DNA of 64,000 bases, taken from the NCBI GenBank assembly GCA_964352715.1, contig CAYGSU010000008.1:1-64000 (forward strand), read 5' to 3'. Within the stretch, counting starts at the first letter, position 1; every line of letters begins with the position of its first letter. Below the pieces are notes generated by a model, which saw only the letters and a list, made by a program, of their open reading frames with translations, did not search any database and was not told where the DNA came from. The DNA is from JAVKBW01 sp964352715. Its GTDB lineage: Bacteria > Pseudomonadota > Alphaproteobacteria > UBA8366 > Aestuariispiraceae. Positions 25,534-33,965 of the stretch are shown piece by piece. A program made the position numbers and the translations under genes.

Positions 25534-26148
25534 CTAGATATCAAACGCCATCATGATACCACCCGGATCGGAAATGGAATTATCAAGTCTTTGTCTGATG
25601 GCTACTGGAATTTCATCCGTATCGCCGGGGAAAACGCCGGCCCGAGAAATTGCAGACCGCAGATCGGTATTTCTGCCCAGAAATTCGTAGACGACGCGAG
25701 ACGCGAATGGCTGTCGCCCAGGACCCCCGGATACTGAAACAAACACGCCGGACATGAGTTTGATGGTCGGCCGATGAGACGGATAAAGAACCACCAGCGA
25801 CCGCACGTCATGGGTAATGGAATGGTTGTGATAAATGTAAATTCGATCATTGTTCAATACGACCGGTCCGAGGTACTTGCACACGAAACTATCCGGCACG
25901 TCGCTTTCAATTGCCACATGCCGTTCCAGGGTATGATCAAAGTTTCCGTTTTCCGTTTCGCTCAGATTGGAAACGCTTCGGACGATTGCGCCAGGATAGG
26001 CCGGGCTTCGGTAGTACACATGATAAAAGCCGATATATCGGCGCATTTTTTCGACAGATTGCTGGTCGCCCGTGGAATGCTGAACATGCTGTTTGTTTGC
26101 AGGGGCGTCGCGGACGATGCTCAGAAACTCGGATGGCGGAAGAACAAT
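25534..26148 (-). CDS. Partial protein of unknown function, C-terminal part
   Basis: About 204 residues read up to the stop at 25534; the N-terminus is lost in the N gap. The protein has no motif I can name with certainty. Segments such as RYIGFYHVYYRSPAYPGAIVRSV and DRIYIYHNHS look like the beta-rich C-terminal sensing domain that follows a helix-turn-helix in some XRE-type regulators. Reading it as one protein with the aminotransferase at 26249 would be wrong: the two only seem joined because the gap is filled with N. The opening residues (VLPPSEFLSIVRDAP) could be near the start of a sensor region. Confidence 0.45.
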   Translation of the reverse strand: MVLPPSEFLSIVRDAPANKQHVQHSTGDQQSVEKMRRYIGFYHVYYRSPAYPGAIVRSVSNLSETENGNFDHTLERHVAIESDVPDSFVCKYLGPVVLNNDRIYIYHNHSITHDVRSLVVLYPSHRPTIKLMSGVFVSVSGGPGRQPFASRVVYEFLGRNTDLRSAISRAGVFPGDTDEIPVAIRQRLDNSISDPGGIMMAFDI

Positions 26149-26248
26149 NNNNNNNNNNNNNNNNNNNNNNNNNNNNNNNNNNNNNNNNNNNNNNNNNNNN
26201 NNNNNNNNNNNNNNNNNNNNNNNNNNNNNNNNNNNNNNNNNNNNNNNN
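26149..26248. other. Assembly gap (100 N)
   Basis: Exactly 100 N, probably a placeholder of unknown true size. I see no overlap between the two flanks, unlike the gap at 62579. The 3' end of the aminotransferase and the 5' end of the next gene are missing here. Confidence 0.95.
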
Positions 26249-27402
26249 CCCTCGACAAGCCGTTCGGGAGGGTTGAACGTAAAATTGATGCGTATGGCGC
26301 TTCGGTCGTTGCCGAACGGGTCGAACACGCTTGACGGTGTTACACAGACACCGAAATCGAGCGCTGTCTTCAACAGGTTGTCCGTATCCATGTTGTCGTT
26401 TCTTCCGACCGCCCAGACGAACATACCGCCGACAGGTTTCTCCCACACGAAATAGGGCGAAAGAAATTCCGTCATTGCAGCACAAAGTGCATCTCGCCGT
26501 TCACGGTAGGTCGAAAGGATTTTCGGACGGGTCTTCTCGATAAGTCCGCTCTCGATCGCATCGAAGGCAATACGCTGGCTAAGTCCGCTACTGCACATGT
26601 CGGAACCCTGTTTGGCGATCGTCAGAGCTTCAATTATTTCCGGTGCGGCGATCACCCAGCCAATACGCAATCCCGGCGCTATTTCCTTCGAAAGCGTGCC
26701 CATGTAAATGACCGGCCCCTCATAGATACCGGTGCCGTGGTCTGCGGAAATTTCCAGCATGCTTGGTAGCGGCTCGCCGTCATAGAATAACGAACCATAC
26801 GGATCGTCTTCAATCAGCCAGGTTCTTGTTGCGTGCGCAGCAGCAACAATTTCTGTCCGTCGGTCCGTGCTTACCAGCTTGCCCGTCGGGTTCGAAAAAT
26901 TCGGCACGGTATAGGCAAACTGCGCTCCCTCGAGAACGGATTGAGGATCGAGATCTGCGTCGCTAATATCGAATGCCCGGTACTGTGGAGACCGCGGACG
27001 CCAGGCATCCAGCGCACCGAGATAGGCAGGTGTCTGTGCCGCGATGAGATCGCCGGTGTTCAGCAATATCTTTCCAGCCAGATCGAGCCCCTGCATTCCG
27101 CCGCTGGTGATCAGCACGTTCTCGCGACCGAGACGGACTCCGTTCTTCGAGAAACGCCTGGCGATGCTGTCCCGCAGGCACGGCAAGCCTTCTATCGCGC
27201 CGTATCCCAACGATTCTGCTGAATGCTCGGATACGGATCTCGCGGCTATTTCCGCAAGCTCGCTGACCGGAAAGATGGCTGATTCCGGCAGTCCGCCCGC
27301 CATGTTGATCAGGTCCGGGATCTGTCCGGCAGCCAGAAACATTCGCGTAATGTCATTGGTTTGGCCTAGCCAGTTTGCGAATTCGGGGGAGGATGTGCCC
27401 AT
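26249..27402 (-). CDS. PLP-dependent aminotransferase, 3' end lost in gap
   Basis: 384 residues visible. Fold-type I aminotransferase of the LysN/2-aminoadipate or MocR-catalytic group, without a GntR domain. PLP residues are intact: TSGGMQGLDL, NFSNPTG, IEDDPYG and Schiff-base lysine in MGTLSKEIAPGLRIGW. The residue R in IRINFTFNPPERLVE near the gap is the C-terminal carboxylate-binding region, so only the last 15-25 residues should be missing. It starts 8 bases after the SDR gene upstream, in one minus-strand operon with SDR and DUF1330. It contrasts with the MocR-like protein at 172, where the lysine is lost. Confidence 0.88.
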
Positions 27403-27409
27403 AACGGTC

Positions 27410-28147
27410 CTAGATTGAATTCAGCAGGCCGCCATCAACAGCGATGGCTTGTCCTGTAATGTATGATGCCCGCCCGGAAGCGAGGAATGCCGCCAGGGCC
27501 GCGAATTCGGCCGGGTCGCCCAGTCTGCCAGCCGGAATCTTCGGGCCCATTGTCGCATCGTCGACCCCAAGTTCGGCCATTCGGTTGGTTTTGGTGTATC
27601 CCGGCAGCAGCGCGTTGACGGTGATGCCATCGCCAGCGACATCGCGGCTAAGGCTGTTGACGAGGCCCAGCAGACCAGCCCGCAAGCCGTTGGAGATAAC
27701 AAGCCGCGGCTGAGGTTCCCGCGCGGCTACGGATGTTACGGCGAGTATCCGACCCCATTTGTTGCGACGCATATCCGGCAAGACAGCCTGAACACTGTCT
27801 ACAAAGCTCATCCACAGGTTTTCGAACCCCGCCTGCCAGTGCGTTTCGTCGACATCTTCGAATCCACCAGGTTTCGGGCCACCGGTATTTGTTACAAGTA
27901 TCTCGGGCGACCGCCCCAGCAAACGTGTCGCCTGCTCGACAAGATTGCGTCCGGCGCCGGTCGCGGAAACATCTCCGGCGAGGCCGGTCGCCCCAGTCTC
28001 GTTCGCAGTGCGTTCAAGTGTGTCGGGGTTTCTTGCCACAATTACAACCTTGACCCCTTCGGAAACCAGTTCCTTTGCGATAGCTTTGCCGAGGCCTTTG
28101 GAACCGCCGAATACCAGTGCCGTTTTGTCCTGCAGTTGAAAGTCCAT
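27410..28147 (-). CDS. SDR-family oxidoreductase lacking the Tyr-Lys pair
   Basis: 245 aa. Rossmann motif GGSKGLGKA at 14-22, NAG-like segment VTNTGGP, and a catalytic Ser in AVTSVAAREPQPR. Where classical SDRs have Tyr-x-x-x-Lys, this protein has Ser-x-x-x-Arg (ISNGLRAG). A known subgroup of SDRs annotated as 3-oxoacyl-ACP reductase-like shares this SNxxRAG layout, so it is probably not a mutation but a different chemistry or a binding protein. The gene lies between DUF1330 (3 bases away) and the aminotransferase (8 bases away). Confidence 0.88.
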   Translation of the reverse strand: MDFQLQDKTALVFGGSKGLGKAIAKELVSEGVKVVIVARNPDTLERTANETGATGLAGDVSATGAGRNLVEQATRLLGRSPEILVTNTGGPKPGGFEDVDETHWQAGFENLWMSFVDSVQAVLPDMRRNKWGRILAVTSVAAREPQPRLVISNGLRAGLLGLVNSLSRDVAGDGITVNALLPGYTKTNRMAELGVDDATMGPKIPAGRLGDPAEFAALAAFLASGRASYITGQAIAVDGGLLNSI

Positions 28148-28150
28148 CTG

Positions 28151-28468
28151 TCAGACTTTCGGATCGGGTGCAGCAGTATCGTCCCGTCCTTCCTGAATGA
28201 CCATACGACCGGTGGAGGCCAGCCTGCGGAACTCGGCCGCATGCTGATAGTCTGCATCATGGTACCAGGCTTCGGCCGTCGCCCTGTCCTTGAATTCCAG
28301 TATCACCATTCGCTCCTTAAACGGCTCACCCTCAATCGTGAATGTTTCATCACCGCGAGTGAGGAACCTGCCGCCATATCGGGCAAGGGTGGCGGGCGTC
28401 AGCGCGGTGTATTTTCGATACGTTTCCGGATCGCTTACGGTCATGGTGCAGACGATATAAGCTGTCAT
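28151..28468 (-). CDS. DUF1330 family protein
   Basis: 105 aa with the small ferredoxin-like dimer fold pattern: AYIVCTMTVSDPETYRKYTAL, RYGGRFLTRG, ERMVILEFKDRATAEAWYHDADY. Function of the family is unknown, although members sit in catabolic operons as here. It is first of the operon DUF1330, SDR, aminotransferase, with a GGGAGG site before ATG. Confidence 0.9.
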   Translation of the reverse strand: MTAYIVCTMTVSDPETYRKYTALTPATLARYGGRFLTRGDETFTIEGEPFKERMVILEFKDRATAEAWYHDADYQHAAEFRRLASTGRMVIQEGRDDTAAPDPKV

Positions 28469-28578
28469 AGTATCCTCCCTTGGTTAAGGCGAAGGTTTCA
28501 ACGTGTCGCCACTCTGTCTGGTCATTCTCGATAACAAAAGTACTGCTCTGCCAATATCGGGCGGGTGCGGTGTGCGGA

Positions 28579-29748
28579 TCAAACATCGTTCGATGCCCAG
28601 GTGATGATATCTGAAACAAGGTGTTCGCATTTGCTAAGTTGCTCCAGCGAAACGAATTCGTTTTCTTTGTGCGCCTGTTCGATACTGCCGGGGCCGCATA
28701 CAACGACAGACATGCCCTTCTGCTGGAAAAGCGACGCTTCGGTGCCGAATGTCACGGCAAACGATTCATTCGTGCCAAGCAATCGCTTGAGCAAGGTTTC
28801 CGCCGGTGAATTGTCTTCCGGGATGAAGGGCGGCATGCGGGCCGTGGATTCTGTCTCAATCCTGAAGTCCGGATGATCCTTGCGAATTCTGGTCTCGATA
28901 CTTGCTGACATTGCATTGAACCGGTCGACGATATCCGTCATGTCGGGATAGTCGACAGGCCTGATTTCCCAGATAAAGCGGCATGATTTCGCGACAATGT
29001 TGATTGCTTCACCACCCTCGATACGCCCCACATTGAATGTGGTATGCGGGGGCGAATACAGCTTTGACTGTTTCTTGCTTACGGCTGCCTCGGCAATGAT
29101 TCGTTGCAGTCCGTCGATCAGCTCAATAGCAATCAGGTTGGCATTGACCCCCAGATGCGGCAGGGACGAATGCGCGGGCTTGCCGAATATTTCAGTGCTG
29201 AATCCAAGGAACCCCTTATGGGCATGAACGACTTTCATTGATGTCGGCTCGCCCACTATAACAATTTCCGGCATGGGCAGGTTTTGACCGATCGCATCGA
29301 CCATGGACCGCACGCCCGTGCATCCGACTTCCTCATCATAGCTGAAGGCCAGGTGAACAGGTCTCCGCAATCCGGATCTATCGATACGGGGAACAGCCGC
29401 AAGCACAACCGCGATGAAGCCTTTCATATCGCAGGTCCCCCGCCCGAAAAGGTGCCCATCCCGCCGATGCAGATCGAAAGGATCTGTATCCCAGAGCTGA
29501 CCTTCCACCGGAACAACATCGGTGTGACCGCTGAACACAATGCCGCCGTCACCGGAAGGCCCGATGGTTGCAAACAGATTGGCTTTTGTTCCGTCCTCGT
29601 TCGGAAGCAGGTCTGATTCTATGTCATGCGCTTTAAGAAACGTCCTGACATAGTCGATCAAATCCATGTTCGATTTGTGCGATACGGTATCAAAACCCAC
29701 CAGATTTTCCAGGTGCCGCAACGCCTCTTCCGATATCTCTGACCCCAT
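28579..29748 (-). CDS. Acetylornithine deacetylase-type M20 peptidase (ArgE family)
   Basis: 389 aa. M20 metal motifs: FSGHTDVVPVEG with the first His and Asp, GRGTCDMKGFIA with the bridging Asp, SYDEEVGCTG with catalytic Glu-Glu, GEPTS with Glu/Asp region, and the C-terminal VCGPGSIEQAHKENEFV with His. The family hydrolyses N-acyl amino acids in the cytoplasm. This is probably a paralogue used in catabolism of acylated amino acids rather than arginine synthesis, given the setting; no arg genes are near. Distance of 110 bases to the DUF1330 gene downstream leaves operon membership open. Confidence 0.88.
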   Translation of the reverse strand: MGSEISEEALRHLENLVGFDTVSHKSNMDLIDYVRTFLKAHDIESDLLPNEDGTKANLFATIGPSGDGGIVFSGHTDVVPVEGQLWDTDPFDLHRRDGHLFGRGTCDMKGFIAVVLAAVPRIDRSGLRRPVHLAFSYDEEVGCTGVRSMVDAIGQNLPMPEIVIVGEPTSMKVVHAHKGFLGFSTEIFGKPAHSSLPHLGVNANLIAIELIDGLQRIIAEAAVSKKQSKLYSPPHTTFNVGRIEGGEAINIVAKSCRFIWEIRPVDYPDMTDIVDRFNAMSASIETRIRKDHPDFRIETESTARMPPFIPEDNSPAETLLKRLLGTNESFAVTFGTEASLFQQKGMSVVVCGPGSIEQAHKENEFVSLEQLSKCEHLVSDIITWASNDV

Positions 29749-30085
29749 TCCGATAGGCTCCCCCGCCTCTGCCGCATCATATCAAGCGCTTCACATGCTG
29801 GCGTTGAACAAACATCTTAATATGAGCATGATGTCAAATTCAAATAAAATACTGTGTAAACCTTAAACTGACGGCAAACTTCACGCGCCGAACAGGTCGT
29901 GGTCAGGCAAATGTTGATGTCAGGCGTTCCGTTTGGAGACTTTCCGCCGGTGCCTGCCAATCGCGGTCGGGTAGAACTGAGCGGCTTTTATCTAATTTCG
30001 GGCGCCGCCTGGTTGGAATGCCGGGAACCAGTCGGACTGGATGGAATGTTACGGACATCAGCCGTCAATCGGCTGGCGCGAATGC
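29749..30085. other. Intergenic region upstream of the deacetylase
   Basis: About 337 bases with no supported gene. It holds an AT-rich stretch (29815-29870) that includes TGATGTCAAA at 29829-29838, similar to ATGTCAAATT at 46956, which may be a promoter/operator element for the deacetylase. The frames that span 29899-30222 run antisense into the TetR gene and are shadows. Confidence 0.35.
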
Positions 30086-30787
30086 TCAGGGTTTCCGGGG
30101 CTCCCGTCCGTGCGTGGCGCGGTACCAGAGCAAAGACAGCAAGTGCGCAATTTCTTCCGGATTGGTTTCGGCATCGGCAATTGGCGATTCTCGTTCGACG
30201 GCGACAGCGTATAGATAACTGAACACCATTCCTTCAAGGGCAAGCGCCATGTTCAATGCCCGTTGATACGAAATGTTTTGGTCAGCGCAGCGTTTTTCAA
30301 TCGATCGCGCCAGGGTCTGCAGCCATTCTTCATGCCGAGGCTCCCACACTTCACGAAACCCCGGTTCATGGCTTTGCAGCTGAACCAGACATCTCATCAA
30401 TCCTCCATTGGCATTGTAGGCGTGCGTAAAACAGAGGTTGGTGTTGTAGATTGATGTGAACTCGTCCTTGCCGCGTGAAACGTGCTGGGCGATGGTATAA
30501 AGGTGGTTAACAAACCCCAGAACAATATTGATCGAGATTTCGGTTTTGTCCTTGAAGTATACATAGAACGTACCGAGGGCGACGTTCGCCCGTTCACAGA
30601 TGGTCGATACTTTTAGATCCTGATATCCGGTCTCTTCCAGGGTTTCAGCGGCGGCGATCCGAAGCCGCTGACGAGTGCGATCTCCTTTGGTTGGAAAGTG
30701 CCCAATCTCAAGTTCGTGCCTGAGTATATCCGCATACTTTTCGCCGCCGAAAACATCAGCGGACGCCTGCTGCCTTTTAGTCGCCAT
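30086..30787 (-). CDS. TetR/AcrR-family regulator
   Basis: 233 aa from ATG at 30787; an upstream in-frame start at 30829 adds 14 residues. N-terminal helix-turn-helix: RQRLRIAAAETLEETGYQDLKVSTICERANVALGTFYVYFKDKTEI. The C-terminal ligand domain ends in LLSLLWYRATHGREP. It is a clear paralogue of the regulator at 46080 (both end LLxxLWYRxxxGxxP and share AYNANGGLMRCLVQLQ / AYEQNSGLLRSIIQLD). Both are divergent from a thiolase-fold plus DUF35 pair. It probably represses that operon and releases it on binding an acyl-CoA-type ligand. Confidence 0.92.
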   Translation of the reverse strand: MATKRQQASADVFGGEKYADILRHELEIGHFPTKGDRTRQRLRIAAAETLEETGYQDLKVSTICERANVALGTFYVYFKDKTEISINIVLGFVNHLYTIAQHVSRGKDEFTSIYNTNLCFTHAYNANGGLMRCLVQLQSHEPGFREVWEPRHEEWLQTLARSIEKRCADQNISYQRALNMALALEGMVFSYLYAVAVERESPIADAETNPEEIAHLLSLLWYRATHGREPRKP

Positions 30788-30862
30788 AATACTGCAAGCC
30801 CTTGCTATTGAAGAGACTGTCATAGGCAACGGAATAGCTTACCGCCAGCGTTATAAATGATA

Positions 30863-30871
30863 TTGATGTCA
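30863..30871. promoter_or_regulatory. Candidate operator half-site, TetR/thiolase intergenic
   Basis: TTGATGTCA sits between the divergent TetR and thiolase-fold genes. It matches the TTGAYRTCA form of the palindrome at 47054-47063 in the paralogous module and TTGACATCA at 43624-43632. Short motif, so chance is possible. Confidence 0.3.
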
Positions 30872-30938
30872 TGTTTAATTTATTCTACGGTCTGACCCAG
30901 AATTCGATCATACATCATATGCTTGTCAGGAACCTATA

Positions 30939-32093
30939 ATGGATATCGCAAAGTCACCAATCTACATCGTCGGTGCAGCCGAAACTCCTTTGGGCAAGGT
31001 GGTCGATCAATCAGAGTTTTCGATGGTGGGACTTGCGGCGCAGGAAGCGCTGGGCGAAGCCGGACTCGACATCAAGGATGTCGACGCCCTTTTTACGAAC
31101 TACATGGGCGAGGAAGGCTCGGTTCAGCTTGGTGAATATCTCGGTGTCCAGCCAAGATATGCAGAAAGCTCTGATATGGGGGGCGCCTCATTTGAATTTT
31201 TTGTTCATCATGCAATGCTCGCGCTGTCGGCTGGTCGATGCGATGTTGCGCTGATCGCTTATGCCTCGCGACAGAGAAGCCGAAAAAACCGGCCGCGCGC
31301 TGTAAGCGGTCTGGATGGGTCACTCTCTGCCCAGTTTGAAGCACCCTTCGGCATTCACTACCCGATCGGTCACTACGCATTGAGTGCTTCGCGCTATATG
31401 TATGAATACGGCGTCAAGCCGGAAGACCTTGCCGAGGTTGCGATCGCCGCACGGTTATGGGCGCAGCTCAATCCCAAGGCCTGGAACCGCAAACCGCTGT
31501 CTCTGGATGAAGCGATGGAGTCACCGGTAATTTCGGATCCTCTCCGCAAGATTGATTGCTGCCTCGTGACGGATGGAGGCGGCGCAATCGTTATGACGCG
31601 AGGGGACCGGGCGAAGGATGCGAAATCGAAGCCCATAAGAATTTTGGGTGCTGGCGAATGCCATGTGCAGTGGCGTGTCGCCCAATGTCCTGATCTGACG
31701 GTGACGCCAGGTGTGGTCTCAGGTCGTGAGGCCTTCGGTATGGCCGGAATAACGCCGTCCGATATCGATGTTTTCCAGCCTTATGACAATTTTACTCATG
31801 GCGTCCTTCTGTATCTGGAAGATCTCGGATTCTGCGCGAAAGGGGAAGCGAAGGACTTCATTGCCGAAGGCCGATTGCGGCCGGGAGGCGATCTTCCGTC
31901 CATGACATCCGGCGGGGGTTTGTCCTATTGTCATCCGGGCGCACTTGGAATTTTGCTGCTGATCGAAAATGTACGCCAGTTGCGGGGAGAGGCAGGCGAT
32001 CGGCAGGTTGCCAATGCAAATATTGGCGTAGCGCATGGGACGGGTGGCCTCGCATTCTCAACAGCATCAACAGTGGTGATGGCCAATGAGTGA
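30939..32093 (+). CDS. Thiolase-fold protein without catalytic cysteines (retro-aldolase/SCP-x thiolase-like)
   Basis: 384 aa. It has the overall thiolase/acetyl-CoA acetyltransferase layout (ETPLGK at the N-terminus, GGGLSYCHPGALG with His332 as the conserved thiolase His, C-terminal VAHGTGG). But the nucleophile position, normally Cys in a C-x-S-G context, reads MGGASFEFF at 80-88, and the last cysteine motif reads HGTGG. Thiolysis is therefore unlikely. The same pattern, plus a DUF35 partner, is found in Ltp2-type enzymes that carry out retro-aldol cleavage of a beta-hydroxyacyl-CoA. The next gene overlaps by 8 bases and encodes DUF35. Paralogous to 47145. Confidence 0.88.
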   Translation: MDIAKSPIYIVGAAETPLGKVVDQSEFSMVGLAAQEALGEAGLDIKDVDALFTNYMGEEGSVQLGEYLGVQPRYAESSDMGGASFEFFVHHAMLALSAGRCDVALIAYASRQRSRKNRPRAVSGLDGSLSAQFEAPFGIHYPIGHYALSASRYMYEYGVKPEDLAEVAIAARLWAQLNPKAWNRKPLSLDEAMESPVISDPLRKIDCCLVTDGGGAIVMTRGDRAKDAKSKPIRILGAGECHVQWRVAQCPDLTVTPGVVSGREAFGMAGITPSDIDVFQPYDNFTHGVLLYLEDLGFCAKGEAKDFIAEGRLRPGGDLPSMTSGGGLSYCHPGALGILLLIENVRQLRGEAGDRQVANANIGVAHGTGGLAFSTASTVVMANE

Positions 32094-32481
32094 TTATCCG
32101 ATCTCTGATTCCGGCGCAGCGGACCCAACAACGGAAGAATTCTGGGCAGCATGCGCGGAAAGGCGTCTGACGGTGCAGAAGTGTAATGATTGTGGTCACT
32201 GCCAGATGTATCCGCGCCCATACTGTCTGCAATGCAGCAGCAATTCGCTCAAGATGGTCGATGCTTCCGGAAGCGGGAAAATCTATGCAATCACGACGAT
32301 CAGGATACCGGTCACTGATGAATTGCCGCCACCATATCAGCTTGCACTGGTCGATCTGGATGAAGGGCCACGGTTGCTGACCAATATAAATGGTGAGGCC
32401 GCGAAGATCGGTGACAGCGTGACTGTTGAATGGCGGGAACGAACGCCTTTGCCGCCCGTTCCCGTTTTCCGCAAGAAGTAG
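32086..32481 (+). CDS. DUF35 zinc-ribbon/OB-fold protein
   Basis: 131 aa. Rubredoxin-like zinc ribbon with Cys33, Cys36, Cys47 and Cys50 (VQKCNDCGH...YCLQC), followed by an OB-fold domain (GKIYAITTIRIP to GDSVTVEW). DUF35 proteins bind acyl-CoA and form complexes with thiolase-fold partners. The start overlaps the stop of the preceding gene by 8 bases, which fits a stoichiometric complex. Paralogous to the protein at 48301. Confidence 0.92.
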   Translation: MSDYPISDSGAADPTTEEFWAACAERRLTVQKCNDCGHCQMYPRPYCLQCSSNSLKMVDASGSGKIYAITTIRIPVTDELPPPYQLALVDLDEGPRLLTNINGEAAKIGDSVTVEWRERTPLPPVPVFRKK

Positions 32482-32511
32482 GACACCTCCCTAAGCTCCC
32501 TGAGACTACAC

Positions 32512-32544
32512 GGCCGGAGGGTGATATCCCTCCGGTCATTTTTG
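32512..32544 (+). terminator. Rho-independent terminator
   Basis: Perfect 8-bp stem CCGGAGGG / CCCTCCGG, extended by two further pairs outside (one G-T), loop TGATAT, followed by CATTTTTG. It ends the thiolase-fold/DUF35 operon 30 bases after the DUF35 stop. The remaining bases up to 32816 hold no gene and must contain the promoter of the next operon. Confidence 0.85.
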
Positions 32545-32816
32545 TCAGGGCCTGGATTTCCAGACGTGACTTCCAGCCAAGTTCAAATAGAAAAAAGAAA
32601 CCTTCTTAATATCGTGCTTTAGCAGCAAAAAATTCTGTAACTCATCACTCAGGCGACAATATACAAAACCTAATTCTTGGTGTTTTCGGTTATAGTCTGA
32701 CGATCGGAAAAGCGTTCAGCCAAATACGGCGATTATTAATACACAGAATGACTAAATATAGAGTTGCAGATCGCATGTACCGAATCTGCACAAGGTTTCA
32801 GGGATAAAGGCAGCAT

Positions 32817-33965
32817 ATGGACTTCACTCTATCTGAAGAACAGTCAGCGGTTTTTGATGTTGCCCGTTCATTCTCGAACGAGCGCATCGCTCCCTTTGCA
32901 TCGGCGTGGGAGGAGCAGGGAACAATGCCGCGCGAGGTTTTGCAGGAAGCCGGTAATATCGGGTTGGGCGGCATCTGTGTAAGCGGCGACTATGGCGGTT
33001 CCGAGCTGTCGCGACTTGATGCAACTCTGATCTTTGAAGCGCTGTCCATGGCGTGCCCGACTGTCGCCGCTTTCATTTCAATTCACAATATGTGTGCCTG
33101 GATGATTGATGCGTACGGAAGTGATGACCTTAAGCAGTCCCTGCTTCCGTCTTTGTGCGGGATGACCAGAATTTCATCCTACTGCCTGACGGAGCCGGGA
33201 TCGGGGTCGGATGCAGCGGCGTTGAAAATGCGCGCAACGCGGTGCCCGGAAGGCTATGCGCTTGCCGGCACGAAGTCGTTTATTTCAGGCGGCGGCTATT
33301 CCGATCAGTATATTGTCATGGCGCGAACCGGAGAGCGCGGAACGGGTGGTATCTCGACCTTTATCGTCGATGCCGGCACACCGGGCCTCAGTTTCGGTGA
33401 ACCGGAAAGAAAAATGGGCTGGAAGGCGCAACCGACCACCGAGGTTCGTTTCGATTCATGCACCGTTGCGGAAGACCGGTTGCTGGGACAGGAAGGTGAC
33501 GGGTTCAGATACGCGATGGCCGGGCTTGACGGCGGGCGATTGAACATCGCGGCCTGTTCGCTGGGCGGTGCGCAACAGGCATTGAACAAGTGCATTGCCT
33601 ATGTCGGAGAGCGCAAGGCATTCGGCGGAACGCTGGATTCGTTTCAGTCCATTCAGTTCAAACTTGCCGATATGGAAACAGCACTGCAGGCCGCGAGAAT
33701 ATTTCTGCGTCAGGCCGCCTGGAAACTGGACACGGGATCAGCGGATGCGACGGTTTTCTGCGCGATGGCAAAACAGCATGTGACGGATGCTGCGTTCAGG
33801 GTTGCCAACGAAGCCCTTCAGATTCATGGCGGGTACGGATACCTGTCGGACTTTGGCATTGAGAAGATCGTGCGCGATCTGCGGGTGCATCAGATCCTGG
33901 AAGGAACCAATGAAATCATGCGTGTTATTGTTGCGCGGACTCTGCTGAACGGTCGTGGCCGATAA
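32817..33965 (+). CDS. Acyl-CoA dehydrogenase (isobutyryl-CoA dehydrogenase candidate)
   Basis: 382 aa, standard ACAD length. Motifs: CLTEPGSGSDAAALKMRA (FAD and substrate), KSFISGGGYSDQYIVMARTG, QSIQFKLADMETALQAAR, and QIHGGYGYLSDFGIEKIVRDLRVHQILEGTNEIMRVIVAR. The catalytic Glu is the one in EGTNE. Context (HIB-CoA hydrolase, HIB dehydrogenase, BCKDH) argues for isobutyryl-CoA or 2-methyl-branched acyl-CoA as substrate and thus valine breakdown. It is the first gene of a long plus-strand operon; its stop overlaps the next start (TAATG). Confidence 0.92.
   Translation: MDFTLSEEQSAVFDVARSFSNERIAPFASAWEEQGTMPREVLQEAGNIGLGGICVSGDYGGSELSRLDATLIFEALSMACPTVAAFISIHNMCAWMIDAYGSDDLKQSLLPSLCGMTRISSYCLTEPGSGSDAAALKMRATRCPEGYALAGTKSFISGGGYSDQYIVMARTGERGTGGISTFIVDAGTPGLSFGEPERKMGWKAQPTTEVRFDSCTVAEDRLLGQEGDGFRYAMAGLDGGRLNIAACSLGGAQQALNKCIAYVGERKAFGGTLDSFQSIQFKLADMETALQAARIFLRQAAWKLDTGSADATVFCAMAKQHVTDAAFRVANEALQIHGGYGYLSDFGIEKIVRDLRVHQILEGTNEIMRVIVARTLLNGRGR

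Noticed and set aside
25534..27402. A single 622-aa aminotransferase fusion protein
   Set aside because: The joint is 100 N of unknown length; the part beyond the gap has no relation to aminotransferases.
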